64,000 nucleotides of DNA from Begonia masoniana (lineage: Eukaryota; Streptophyta; Magnoliopsida; Cucurbitales; Begoniaceae): positions 4,251,459 through 4,315,458 of the forward strand of contig CM039504.1 of NCBI GenBank assembly GCA_022432975.1. The letters run 5' to 3'. Below, piece by piece: positions 33,300-45,797 of the stretch. The position numbers were made by a program, and so were the translations under genes. The notes beneath the pieces were generated by a model. It did not search any database. It was not told the DNA's origin and saw nothing but the letters and a program-made list of their open reading frames with translations. Position 1 is the first letter of the stretch. Every line of letters begins with the position of its first letter.

Positions 33300-33725
33300 G
33301 TAGAAACTAGAAAGTGACCCCACATGCAAATCCCTAAAGAATCTAGGAAGCTTTTTAAACACAATATATGAAAGGACCAACTGCAAATAATAATAGATAA
33401 ATCAACCCAGAATCAGTCATGTGGTAACCGACTGTTTTCGGCCGGAATTTCGCCCTCTTGCTCATAGAAGACGCAAACCAAAGCTCTTCCTGTGCCATTT
33501 TTTTTTTTTTTTTTTTTTTGTAGAACTGGTTTTTGTTACTAATCGGAAAAGAACATTTTTCTTTTTACTGGGAAAATCTGGTACGCAAATTGGGCGAACT
33601 TGAGCTTCAAAACTTTCGGAATTCATCGGCATGTTTCGGGAACGGGACGGTCAAAAAAGGAGGATGTAGTCATCAAGATGATTGAGATGTTGAAGAAGGG
33701 CGTAGATAAAATTACAAAGATGAGT
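33300..33725 (+). pseudogene. 5' half of fragment X (unit 3), cut by E3
   Basis: Same block as 11234-11658. The target copy TGAGT at 33721-33725 differs by one base from CGAGT of unit 2. Confidence 0.45.
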
Positions 33726-34602
33726 TGATGTAGTCAAATGAACAACCAAGGACAATCAAGAAGCAATAGAAAGCCAAGATTCATTGATGATTATAGGAGG
33801 ACCAATATCGAGATCAAGAACAAAGAAAATAAACAAAAGACTATAAATTTTAATCAAAGACATCCAAGAAAAAGAATCATCACAAGATGTGCAACGAGTC
33901 ATAATATTACTAAGTGTTGATGAAAAAGTAAGGATTGGAAAAGAAACCCAAAACGTAAGAGATGTCTCAAAAATAAAAACTTCTGACATGGTTACCCAAC
34001 ACGACACTACTCTAGCCCAAGTTTTTTTAACTTCAAAGTTCTTACAAGTGCCACATTATTGGGTTAGGCCCACAATTTAAATTAAACTCAGGACTCATAC
34101 TACTTAAACCTAATTTTCGCGATCACCATCCACTTGCACCCCTTTCTAAATCACAATTTTCCTTTTCTTGTTTTTAGAAACTTTCTTATTGCCAAATTAT
34201 GATATTTTTATTATTTCTAATTATGTTATTACCTTGTTAAATTTATATCTTTGCCTATTTAAGGGAGGCTTGTAATAGATTTTAGGGACTTTTGAATGAA
34301 TTGATTTTTATGAAGTTTTTGCTTTGAGGTGAGATCCTTATAATTCTCTTCTTAAGTTCTTGAATTAGAACTTGATTTTCTTCAAGTGTATTCTTGAAAA
34401 GATCGAACTTGATAGCTTAGGTTCAACCAATGAGTTTGGTTTGGGTCTAGCTACTTTTCTGATAACTTCGGTTCCATCGCTATCTATTGATTGGGGTCAA
34501 GTTCCTTCTTTTTGTTCTTTCAAATCAATAAAGGCATCATTCTCTTTGAATTTCGCATTGCGTGTTGGGTCTAAGATTTCTAATATCTTAGGTTTCACAT
34601 CA
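33726..34602 (+). repeat. 5' LTR of E3 (877 bp)
   Basis: Starts TGATGTAGTC, ends TTTCACATCA. The CACATCA end and the following TTTGGTATCAG are shared with the E2 5' LTR. Next to the TATTTAAG box it has a private change (AAGGGAGGC). Confidence 0.9.
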
Positions 34603-34604
34603 TT

Positions 34605-34616
34605 TGGTATCAGAGC
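34605..34616 (+). other. Primer-binding site of E3
   Basis: TGGTATCAGAGC two bases after the LTR, complementary to plant initiator tRNA-Met. Confidence 0.9.
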
Positions 34617-35084
34617 GAAGGTTCTTCGATTCAGAGAAGCTATCTTTATCGTTCTTGTTATTTTCTTTGTCTCTTTCCCACAAAACCTTTTGATTCTTTT
34701 ACTTTCATTTTTAGTTCAAAAAAAAATCTCGAAGATTCAAAAAAAAAAAATCGTAAGAATACCTCATTTGTATCGAGGATTCACAACCGTAAACTATTCA
34801 AGCTTCTCAAAACGATATATCCAGAGATCGATTCTAGCAAACACCTTTAGTGGTTTGACTTTATTCTATTCTCGAAAGTTGAATCTTAAGTTTGAAAGTT
34901 TGAAATTTTCACGTTGCACTTGTTGGATTGCATATTGATTGGGTTCTAACTTTAATAACCTATAAAAGAGATTGAGTGGTAAAAGGCAAGAGTGTGAGAA
35001 TATATTATAAAAGTTAAAATTTCGAGCGAAACACGAGTGGAGTGACATTGAACGAGTGTACGTGAGGGAGAAGAGAGCTCCATT

Positions 35085-35260
35085 TAAATTTCTGCATTTC
35101 GATTCAGTTATTTAAATTTTTGTATTTGAATTCAGTCATTTAAATTTCCGCATTTCAATCCAGTCATTTGAATTTCTGCATTTCAATTAAGTCATTTAAA
35201 TTTTCGTATTTTAATTCAATCATTTAAATTTCTGCATTTCAATTCAGTCATTTAGATTTC
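35085..35260. repeat. Short, degenerate version of the 28-bp leader repeat
   Basis: About six imperfect units of the TTTCTGCATTTCAATTCAG type, against some 40 in E2. They are separated from the gag start at 35323 by about 60 bp of unique sequence that is missing in E2. Confidence 0.85.
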
Positions 35261-35322
35261 CACGAATTCAAATTTTGCAATTTACCTTTTGTGTCATTTA
35301 TTATTAAAAAAAAATCAAAATC

Positions 35323-36829
35323 ATGAGTGGCGAGGAGAATGGGATTGATATAAGAATGGTCATGAGGGTCATACACAATCAATATGAGGCTTTTAATCGA
35401 AGGATAAAACGTTTGGAGAAACCGTCACCTACAAGTCCTCGTGGACGAAAGTTTGACGACAACTATGACCACAATGAAAAACCAAACCGAAAGGAAAGAT
35501 ACGATAGGAACGATCGAGAGGATGGAGATCTTAGCGATATCAAGGTCAACATCCCAGCCTTCCAAGGGAAAAGTGATCCCGAAGCCTATTTGGAATGGGA
35601 AAGGAAAGTTGATTCTTTACTCGAGTATCGAAACTACACGGAAGAAAAATAAGGTTAGGTTGGTAACAATGGAGTTCACCGATTATGCCAGCATCTGGTG
35701 GGATCAACTAGTCAAAACTCGGAGATGAAACGAAGAAACCCCAATTCGCACATGGGAAAGTGTGAAAACAATCATGAGTAAAAGGTACATCCCGTCATAT
35801 TATTATAGGGATTTGTGTCGAAAACTTTAAAGCCTTACTTAAGGATATATAAGTGTGGAGGAGTATTATAAAGAAATGGAGATGGCCATGATAAAAGCTT
35901 ATGTTAATGAGGATGAAGAAACCACGATGGCAAGGTTTGGGGGAGGACTTAATCGAGAGATTGCTGACATAGTAGATTTGCAACACTATTTGGACATGGA
36001 GGAATTACTACACAAGGCGATCAAAATCGAATGACAACTAAATGCCAAGAAAAGTGCAAAGGTAAATATGACGTCAAATAGTTCGTGGAAACTAAATTGG
36101 AAAGGAGAGAAGCCAAACCCGAGGGAGGACCACAAAGGGAAAATCATGGTTAATAACATCAACCCGCCGAAAGGAAAGAGCGAGGTTCCAACGCTAACTT
36201 GGACTAGAGAAGTCAAGTGTTATCGATGCCAAGGAATTGGGCACATCGCATCGAATTGTCCCAATAAGCGTGCGATGGTCTTCTTAGAGAATGGCGATAT
36301 AGAAAGTGTGAGTTCAAGCGATAATGAGATGTCATCACTAGAAGATTGTAGTGATGTAGACGTGGAAGAGCCGGTCAAAAGAGATTTATTAGTTACAAGG
36401 AGAGTCTTAAGTGTACAAATTAAGGAAGACAATGACAAAGCCTAAAAGGAAAACAATCTTTATACTAGGTGTCATGTCAACAACAAGGTATGTAGTATGA
36501 TCATTGATAGCGGAACTTGCACAAACGTGGCTAGTGCGCTATTGGTGCAAAAGTTAAATTTGAAAACCAAACGACACCCAAAGCCATACAAATTGCAATG
36601 GTTGAGCGATTGTAGCGAAATTAGAGTAACAAGACAAGTAAATATCACATTATCAATCGAGAAGTACAAAGATAAGATTTTGTATGATGTAGTGCCAATG
36701 CAAGCAACTCACATCATATTGGGGAGACCATGGCAATATGATAGAACAGTTAAGCATAACGACTATAAAAATGAGTATTTGCTTACTCAAAATGGGTGGT
36801 TAGTAATACTAAAACCATTACCACCGTGA
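35323..36829 (+). pseudogene. E3 gag, zinc knuckle and protease
   Basis: Gag opens MSGEENGIDIRMVMRVIHNQ (35323) with an Asp/Arg-rich region and the conserved VNIPAFQGKSDPEAYLEWER, then breaks by frameshift after residue 109 at 35650; further stops lie between 35725 and 36033. From 36068 the nucleocapsid part is open: WKLNWKGEKPNPRED and the knuckle CYRCQGIGHIASNC (C-x2-C-x4-H-x4-C), then an acidic stretch. Protease 36497-36829 has IIDSGTCTNVASALL and ILGRPWQYDRTVKHND. A Lys-rich linker follows up to the inserted LTR at 36954. Confidence 0.88.
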
Positions 36830-36953
36830 AAAGCAAACTTGGATCAAGAGATGATTGTCAAAGAGATCCAAAATGACAAAAGTTTAAATGAAAAAGGTGG
36901 AAAAAATGACAAAAATGGCGTAGTCGAAAATTCAAGCATGAAAGAAGAGAAGA

Positions 36954-39065
36954 TGTAACACTCGGTTCCATTGAACCAATTTACCTTGTCAACTAATAGC
37001 GTACATTTTATGGATGAAATTTGGGAGAAATATTGATTAGGTTAATGAGTGACTAAGTAAGGGCATAATGGTAAAAAGAGATCTATAGTGGATAACGTAT
37101 TTAAGGGAAGGTTTAATGAGGTTTAGCCGCCACTGTTTCTCATTTCCTTTTTCGGCTCTCAGCTCAGCAGAGTGCTCTGGGAGATTCCCCCTCCAATTTC
37201 TCCAAGCGACTTCTCCAGCCTAGGTGAGCTTCCTACGTTTTCCTTGAGTTTTAGTGGCTAGATAACAAAGAGAGTACAATGTGTGTTTTGGGAATACTGT
37301 GAATGAGAGTAGGTTCGGGTTTTGGTGATAAACCGGGAATGCACGATTAATGGAGTTCCCTGTTAGTTTCCTTAGATTTCTGATGGTTTAGAATGAAGTT
37401 TAGTGAAGATTTAATTTATGCTCGGTTTATGGTTTTAGGTTGAGCAAACTGCCGAGGTAGCCTTCCACAAAATATTTTTTCCAGGAGACCAGGTAAGTAG
37501 AGTTCGTGTGTGCCTTCGGGCCTACATCACAAAACAGTAGGATTTATGCATGTCTGTATGTTTTCGGTATGTCATGCATCATATTTTTGAAAGAATACAA
37601 AAATGAATTTTCATGTAATGTTATAGCGAGGCATGACTCGGTTTAACTTTTAAGGGAATTAATCTGCCCCTTAATCGAGATCAGAGGATATTTATACTTT
37701 GGAAAAATTGATCTACTTCTCATCGGACGAGGGATCATATCAGCTATTAAGGGAACTAATCCGCCCCTTAATTTAGTAGAGGATATTTATACTTTGGGAA
37801 AATTGATCCACTTCCCATCGGACGAGGGATCAACAGACAATGAACACGAATACAACTGAGATGAGAAAGTAGAAATCGCATGAACAGGATTTTAATTCAT
37901 TATTGCATTTCATTTTGCTCTACTTGCTTAGCATTAGGCTAATAGATGAGTTTTGTGATGTAGGTGCTGAGGTAACTACTGGAGAATTCTCTGAACTTAT
38001 CGAAGATTAGAAGCAGTTGATGGAGCACACCTATGCCTCGACCTGGCAATCTGATGGGGCGGTTTAACTAGTGGCAGTAGATGTGAATGTTTAGTGAACA
38101 ATCGTTCAGTTTACTTATGCTGAGAATTTTAATGACAGTGATAGTTTTAGCATTTCTGGTACAATTTTGAGGTTTTCTTGGATTATGATACATTGTTGGT
38201 TCTTAACTGTGATTTTTACTGGTTTTCAAGCAGTTTATTGGGTCAGGTTGTTTTGAATGTTTTCAGTAAAAATTTACAAGTTCTTGTAGCAGTCGGAGTT
38301 GTTCTTTGTTTTGAGTGTTTTTGTCTATCGGTGGATGTTGTCTATCGGTGGATGTTGAGTGTTTTTGTCTATCGGTAGATGTTGTCTATCGGTGGATGTT
38401 GAGTGTTTTGTCTATTGGTGGATGTAGTCTATCAGTGGATGTTGAATGTTTTTTTTTTGTCTATCGGTAGATGTTGTCTATCGGTGGATGTTAAGTGTTT
38501 TTGTCTATCGGTAGATGCTGTCTATCGGTGGATGTTGAGTGTTACTGTTCACCGGTAGAAGTTGTATGTATGAGTCGAATGTTACTGTTGAGTGGTAGAT
38601 GTGAGTAGTCGACATGTCGTTCGGCAGATGTGAGCGGTGAATGTGAGCGGTAGATGTGAGAAGTCGACGTGTCGTTCGGCTGACGTGAGCGGTGGATGTT
38701 GGTAGCAGAAGATGTATTCTGTCTCTACTTCTACCGATGAGACTATTTTGTCTCTATTTCTACCGCTGACACTGTTTAGCGGTAGATGTGTTCCAGAAGA
38801 CGTGTTCTGTCTCTATTACTACCGCTGGAACTATTCAGCGGTAGAAGTGTTCTGTTTCCTTTTGTTTTCTTCAATTAATTGTCTTTAATATTTTTAATTA
38901 ATTAATAAATGTTGTTTCATATAAATGGTTTTCCGCTGCAAGTTTTAACGATTTAAGAGACAAGTTTTGACCGTTGAGTGAAATTTTAAAAATTTTCTCA
39001 AAATGTCATAGTTCGGTTCAGTATTATGAGTAGCGAACCGGGTTCAGAGAACTTGGAGCGTGACA
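36954..39065 (+). mobile_element. Solo LTR, 2.1 kb, between E3 protease and RT
   Basis: Starts TGTAACACTCGGTTCCATTG, ends GAGCGTGACA. Flanking GAAGA (36949-36953) and GCAGA (39066-39070) look like a diverged 5-bp duplication. It belongs to the family of the LTR at 2469-4483. E1 carries the same right junction at 1038, so this insertion predates the duplication that separated E1 from E3; E2 lacks it (15660). The ORF at 38178-38378 is minisatellite sequence and not a gene. Confidence 0.85.
38320..38570. repeat. GTCTATCGGTGGATGTTG minisatellite in the solo LTR
   Basis: The words CTATCGGTGGATGTTG and CTATCGGTAGATG alternate about ten times with TGAGTGTTTTT spacers. The unit length is irregular (about 19-44 bp). 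Confidence 0.85.
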
Positions 39066-39070
39066 GCAGA

Positions 39071-42031
39071 AAAAAGGCGAAAATGAAAGAGGAGACAAAA
39101 AAGCCGATGAGAGAAAAGCCATAAATAAAGAAAGCAAAAAAGGCAAAGAGGAAGAAAAGAAATTGGAGAAAGGGAGAAGAAACGAGAGAGAAGAGAGAAA
39201 AAAGAGTGGACTTGTGAGGAAAGGTGATGAGATAATTTTGTTACTCTACAAAGATGTTTCTTTGTCCACTAACGATCTAACGAATTCTCTTTCCATAAGT
39301 GTTACCTCTCTTTTGCAGAAATTTGATGACATATTTCTAGAGGAATTACCTAAAAGAGTTCCCCCGCTTAAGGGAATAAAGCATCAAATCAATTTCATCC
39401 CCGGAGCCACGATCCCAAACTGGCCTACATACCGAGCAAATCCAGAGAAAACCAAGAAAATTCAAAGGCAAGTAGATGAGTTGGTAGAGAAAGGCCTAGT
39501 GAAAGAGAGTCTTAGCCCATGCTCAGTTTCGGTTATATTTGTTTCTAAAAAAGGACGGCACTAGAAGAATGTGCGTCGATTGCCGAGCAGTAAATAAAAT
39601 TATGGTAAAGTATCGACACCCTATTCCTCACCTAGATAATATGCTTGATGAACTGTATGGTGCATATACGTTTTTCAAAACTGATTTAAAGAACGGATAT
39701 TATCAAATTCGCATGAAACAAGGAGATGAATGAAAAATAGTTTTTAAAACAAAATATGGTCTTTATAAATGGTTGGTTATGCCGTTTGGACTATCTAATG
39801 CACTGAGCACGTTTATGAGAATGATGAATCATGTTTTAAGGTAATTTATTGGAAAATTTGTTGTGGTCTACTTTGATGATATTTTATTGTATAGTAAGTC
39901 ACTTGACGAACATGTTAAGCATTTGAGATCCGTATTTAGTGTGTTAAAATCGAATCTATTGTATGCTAATCTTAAAAAATGTACATTTTGCATGAAATCA
40001 GTAGTTTTTCTCAGTTTTGTAGTTAGCTCAAAGGGAGTATCAGTGAATGAGGAAAAAGTAAGAGCAATCAAGGAATGACCCACACCAAAGAACGTAAATG
40101 AGGTACGTAGCTTTCACGGCTTGGCTAGCTTTTATATGAGATTTGTGAGAGATTTTAGCACTATTGCGGCACCTATGAATGAATTAGTTAAAAAGAATGT
40201 TGAATTTAACTGGACCGAAATACATGAAAAAACGTTTAATTTGTTAAAAGAGAAACTAACTAATGTTTCCCTTCTAGTCTTACCAAATTTTGATAAGACA
40301 TTTGAAATCGAATGTGACGCGTCGGGAAATGGAATTGGAGGGGTTTTGATGCAAGAAATGAAGCCAATTGCTTACTTCAGTGAAAAACTTAGTGAAGCGA
40401 AATTAAATTATCCAACATACGACAAGGAACTCTACACTTTGGTAAAGACGTTACAAACATGGCAACACTACTTGTGGCCCAAGGAGTTTATCATTCATTC
40501 CGATCACAAGAGTTTGAAGCACCTAAAGTCGCAAGGTAAAGTGCACAAGAGACACGCCAAGTGGTTGGAATTCATCGAGACCTTTCCATATGTCATCCAT
40601 TACAAAAAATATAAGGACAACGTAGTCGCTGATGCGTTGTCAAGGAAGTACGTTTTAATCACTTATCTACAATCTAAATTGTTAGAATTTGAATTTATTA
40701 AGGATTTGTATAAATCAAACATAGATTTTTGTCATGTATGGAGAGATTGTAAGAAAGTTGCATGTGTTAATTATTATAAACACGACGGGTATTTATTTCG
40801 AAAAGATAAACTTTGTATACCTAAATGCTCATTACGTGAATTGCTTGTTAGAGAAACACATGGTGGAGGATTAATGTGACACTTCAAAATTGACAAAACT
40901 TTGAATGTCTTGATAGAACATTTCTTTTGGCCAAAAATGAAGCATGATGTTATAACTATTTGTGAAAGATGCATTGAATGTAGGAAGGCAAAGTCAAAGA
41001 TTAAACCATATGGATAGTATAGTCCTTTACCCGTGCCCGAGCACCCTTGGATGAATATTTCCATGGATTTTGTGTTAGGTTTACCAAGAACACAAGGGGG
41101 TAAGGATATTATTTTTGTGGTTGTGGATCAATTTAGTAAAATGACGCATTTTATAGCATGTTCTAAAGCTAATGATACTACACATATAGCGGATTTATTT
41201 TTTAAAGAGATTATGTGTTTACATAGATTACCTAGAACAATTGTTAGTGATAGGGATGTGAAGTTTCTAAGTCACTTTTGGAGAACCTTATGGAATAAGC
41301 TAGGCACAAGATTATTGTTTTCCACCGTGGCACACTCCCAAATGGATGGACAAACCGAGGTAGTGAATCGAACTTTATCTACTTTGTTGAGAATAATAAT
41401 TTCTAAGAATTTTAAACAATGGGAGAATTACTTGCCACATGTTGAGTTCGCTTACAATAGAGTTGTTCATTCTACTATTTCTTACTCACTATTTGAAATC
41501 GTGTATGGCTTTAACCCTCTTATACCGCTCGATTTATTATTGTTACCTTCTAATGAATTGGTTGATTTAAATGGAAAAAGAAAAGCTGAATTTGTAAGGG
41601 AATTACACGCGAAGGTTCAAAAAAATATCATACAAAAGAACGAGCACTATGCACGACAAGCCAACAAGAGTAGAAAAAAAATCATCTTTGAACCCGGAGA
41701 TTGGGTTTGGGTGCATCTACTAAAGGAGAGATTTGTGAAGCGGAGAAAGAATAAGTTACAACCCCGAGGAGACGGTCACTTCCAAGTGTTGGAACGCATC
41801 AACGACAATAATTATAAGATTAACTTACCGAACGGATATGGTAATGTAAGCGCTACTTTTAATGTTAGTGACTTATCTTTGTTTGATGCAGATTCGAGGA
41901 CGAATCTTTTCGAAGAGGGAGGGAATGTTGTAGTCAAAGGAGCAACTAAAGACAATCAAGAAGCAATAAGGAGCCAAGATTCATTGATGAACATAGGAGA
42001 CCAATGTCGAGATCAAGAACAAAAAAAATAA
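39071..42031 (+). pseudogene. E3 pol, RT, RNase H and integrase
   Basis: RT N-terminus 39163-39564 (FDDIFLEELPKRVPPL) breaks at 39560 by a one-base A insertion and a TAG at the Trp codon. RT core 39539-39733 and YFDD at 39869-39880, with a TGA at 39731, the shared TAA at 39842 and the shared TGA at 40076. RNase H 40121-40879 is open, with [38 protein letters not shown] and VVADALSRK. Integrase 41033-42031 is open, with [32 protein letters not shown] and [16 protein letters not shown]. Its C-terminus, GDWVWVHLLKERF then SATFNVSDLSLFD and NLFEEGGN, reads into the LTR. No typical chromodomain is visible. Confidence 0.92.
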
Positions 42032-42784
42032 ACAAAAGACTACAAATTTTAATCAAAGACATCTAAGAAAAAGAATCATTACAAGATATGCAACGAGCCA
42101 TAATATTACTTAGTGTTGATGAAGAAGCAAAGATTGGAAAAGAAGCCCAAAACGTAAGAGATGTTTCAAAAATAAAGACTTCTAGCATGATCACCCAACA
42201 TGACACTACTCTATCCCAAATTTTTTTAACTTCAAAGTTCTTACAAGTGCCACACCATTGGGTGAAAACTCGGGACTCATACTACTTAAACCTAATTTTC
42301 GCGGTCACCATCCACTTGCACCACTTTCTAAATCACAATTTTACTTTTCTTGTTTTTAGAAACTTTCATATTGCCTAATTATGATATTTTGATTATTTTT
42401 AATTATATTATTATCTTATTAAATTTATATCTTTGCCTATATAAGTGATGTTTGTAATAGATTTTAGGGACTTTTGAATAAATTGATTTTTATGAAGCTT
42501 TTGTTTTGAGGTGAGATTCTTATAATTCTCTTCTTAAGTTCTTGGATTAGAATTTGATCTTCTTCAAGTGTATTCTTGAAAAGTTCGAACTTGATAGCTT
42601 AGGTTCAACCAACGAGATTAGTTCGGGTCTAGTTACTTTTCTGATAACTTCGGTTCCACCGCTATCTATCGATTGAGATCAAGTTCCCTCTTTTTGTTCT
42701 TTCGAATCAATAAATGTATCATTCCCTTTGAATTCCGCATTGCGTTTTGGGTCTAACATCTTTAATATCTTAGGTTTCGCATCA
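41936..42784 (+). repeat. 3' LTR of E3 (849 bp)
   Basis: Starts TGTTGTAGTC and ends TTTCGCATCA, like E1. TATATAAG is at 42438-42445. A private deletion of about 27 bp near 42262 explains the shorter length. Confidence 0.9.
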
Positions 42785-42789
42785 CAAGT

Positions 42790-43191
42790 TCTTTTCCATC
42801 ATGGAAGGAGGAATTACAAACTAATGAAAGGGAAATTCTACTTTAATGGCAGGGTTTTATTGTTTAGGATCGTTGTTCAATTACCATGGAGGAAGACAGC
42901 CGTTGTAGTGGGAGTGCAGAAACAAAGAAGACATTGAAATTTTCTTACCATAGAGTGAAATTGATGACAAACTACTCCAAATAAGGTTTTGCAGTCGTCT
43001 TATTCTACCTTAATACTCAAGTAAGTATTTCGTAATGTACGTAATATGTGAATTTATTAAGGTAAAATATATTTAAGTAGTTGACTTGTAATTCTTAGGA
43101 AAGTATATCCTTTCTTTTTTTTTTTTTTTCAAGTACTTATGGAAGAAGGAACTATTAAACTAACTGGATGACCTATTTTCATGTCTGACAG
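42790..43191 (+). pseudogene. 3' half of fragment X (unit 3)
   Basis: Equivalent to 6839-7236, ending in the QKQRRH frame at 42937 and intron-like sequence to TCTGACAG. Product unknown. Confidence 0.5.
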
Positions 43192-44239
43192 TTATGCAGT
43201 TTTGTTAATAGAAAAGAAGGATCAAGAAGGGCAATCTCAAGTGCTTTCAGCTGCGCTTGAGGTAAATCTTTTTCTTTTTCTACATTGGTTGCACTGACCT
43301 TACGGTATAAACAGCTGGATGGGAAAATGCAAGAATCTGAACATTTTTTAAATCTTGCCTCATGTAATTTTACTGTATGATTATTTGGCAGATTGCGGAA
43401 GATGAAAATCAAGATGTTGATTCGAAGTTCAGGGCTTTAGTTGCCATTGGATCACTGGTATCCTTTTATCGGTCTAATACATGATTGTCTGCTGTAGGCT
43501 TGTAGCTATGAATGTTGTTACAGTTGTAGTTCAATTATCAAATGAACCTGTAACTTTATATTTAGGATATGTGGAAAATTAGCAGATGAAAGACGAGCTG
43601 AGAATTTGAGAATGGAGAGATTTTACAACATTAGATACGATAGGAGAGATAGAGTTAGGAAGAGGAAATATCAGATGAAGCAATATCAATGATTTTGGTT
43701 TTGTGAAAGCAGATGCTGGAGGGTGTGGTGAAACAAATAGCTCTGGACTTCGATGTGGAGAACATTGCCAAATTAGCCAAGGCTTCTAAGGAGGCAAAAA
43801 TTGCAGAAGTTGGAGCTGACATTGAATTGTTGACAAAGGAACGGTGATTCTATTCGTCTCCACCGTAAGTCTTTCATTGTTCTCAATTATCACCCAATAG
43901 CAAGAATGAAAGCGAGACCATTTTATCTGCAAGAATATGATTCACTAAGAAAAAAAGAACCCATTGAAAAAGCTCAAATCTGGATGAATAATTTCAATGG
44001 AGTGGTAGTGATCATTATGAGTTGAAGGTTCTCGAGGTTTTTTCAGTATGCTTTCTTTGAGCATTAGGAGATGTGATGACTAATCAGTCATGTTTCTGAT
44101 TCTTTTTTGTTTAACTTTCGATAGGATCAAGAAAATTTCTACAGCTAGAATACCGGCTTCGACTCGGCAGAAACTCTGTCGGAGACGAGTGTATCCATGG
44201 TGGTTGTGCTGGAAGGAAAGAAAATTGATGCTACACTCT
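43192..44239 (+). pseudogene. PLAA/DOA1-like PUL-domain exons (unit 3)
   Basis: Exons 43192-43261, 43392-43457 and 43713-43847, with correct GT/AG borders and intact frame (MLEGVVKQIALDFDVENIAK to LLTKER). The possible fourth exon from 44125 has a 2-bp insertion (AAACTCTGTCGG versus AAACTGTCGG) that would shift its frame. The intron before exon three shares the ATGAAAGACGAGCTGAGAAT segment with unit 1. The N-terminal four fifths of the gene is absent. Confidence 0.75.
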
Positions 44240-45797
44240 AATGGCTTTTGTCCCTTAAACACACATTGAAGGAAATCAAGTGCAGCTGGAAACTAGTATG
44301 AATTCAGCTGTTCTCTTAGAGATGGTTAGTTGAAAACTGATACATTTTTTTCTTAAGAAAAGAAACTGCAAATAGAGAAGAAAGTTCAATTGATCTTCCA
44401 AGTGTTGAAAAATCATGAATTATATGAAACCAACTTTGAATTATATGAAATTTGACCCAAAAAAAGAAACAATTGAGATGGAATATTTCATTAACCCGAA
44501 GCCAATGAAAGGCTTTTTAGCCTTCGTATTAATATTTTGTATTATCATATATATATATATATGGTAATATTCAATTTAAACATTGAAGTATAAGGAATTG
44601 AACAAAAATTATCTTAAAGTAAAATTTTAAACGATTGGAACTTAGAACTATAAAAAATGTTTGATATAAATCATATTGGCCCTCTATTCTCAAAGATCGG
44701 GGGCCGATCTCACTTGGCACGTTCAAGTAGTGAGATTGGGGGTGGTGATTCTTGTTCTCAACAAAAAACATAGCAGACGATATTAGATTTTTTTAAATTT
44801 TTGTTACATGTGCAGCATATCATTATAAGATAATCTGAAAAGTATTGTGAATTTTTTAACACTTAGACGACTTATTATAATTTTTTACGTTTATTTTATA
44901 AAATTTAATTTAAAAAAGTATAATTAATCTTCCAAACGTTGAAAAATCATGAAACTATTCAGTTTATCTTTTAATGATACGTTGAATATGTGATGAAAAT
45001 ATCAAGAAAATTCGATATTATTTTATGTGTTCAAGAAAATATAATTATCATAAATTAAATTTAAAAAATTCATAGATACTTATTATAACTTATTCTCAAC
45101 TTGTTGGAAGATTAAATCATTAAAGTGTTGATTATTTCTTTCTATTCTACTTCTATCCATAAATTATTATTTTTCATTTGACCATTTTATCCTCGCGTAA
45201 ATATTTATATATAAAAAAAAAAAGAATGGGAAACTAAGTTGAGTTGTGCGCAAGCACGAGCTGTAATGTGATTTCCAGTTTCTAGTACGTAAATTTTCAT
45301 GGAAGCACTGACCTTAATATTTCCCCTGCCATATGATTGATTTCTGGGTATCCGAGAAAAAGTTTTAGAAAACAACAAGAAACGATGAAGAGCTTTTGGT
45401 TTTCCCTCCAATGGCGCGCAGAGTATCAGAAACTTGGAAGAAGTATATTTCAAACGTGCATATAAACTCTGATTCACGGCGTTCTTTCAAATCTACCAGA
45501 TGAAATTTTAAAAACAAGGAGAAACGATGGAGCTCCAGTGGTATTCCCTCCCATGGAGTGCAGAATATCAGAAACTTGGAAGAAAAATATTTCAAACACG
45601 CATATAAACTCCATTAAAAGGCAAACAGATACATTAAGTTTACAGTCGAACGGGAAGAAGAAAAGAGAGCAAAAGGAAGCTCTCCCTTGTTGGAACGCTG
45701 TTTCAAAACTTTACACGCATAAAAAGAAAAGCAATAAAGAGGATATTATCTTCTGCAAAACGAAGAGGTACGGAGTAATCTTCGAGCAGTGGCTTCT
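44240..45797. other. AT-rich unit spacer and tandem 3' block
   Basis: There is no gene. 45397-45470 and 45538-45612 are the diverged tandem pair also seen in unit 1, each with TATCAGAAACTTGGAAGAA. A (TA)n run occurs at 44548-44562. Confidence 0.6.

Larger units (their letters stand above)
33726..42784 (+). mobile_element. Ty3/Gypsy element E3, best-preserved copy
   Basis: The element is complete with LTRs at 33726-34602 and 41936-42784 and target copies TGAGT (33721-33725) and CAAGT (42785-42789). Total length is 9.06 kb, including a 2.1 kb solo LTR between protease and RT. It has an almost intact gag start, an RNase H frame of 252 aa and an integrase frame of 332 aa, but frameshifts and stops still separate the domains. 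It sits at the same host position as E1 and E2. Confidence 0.93.
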
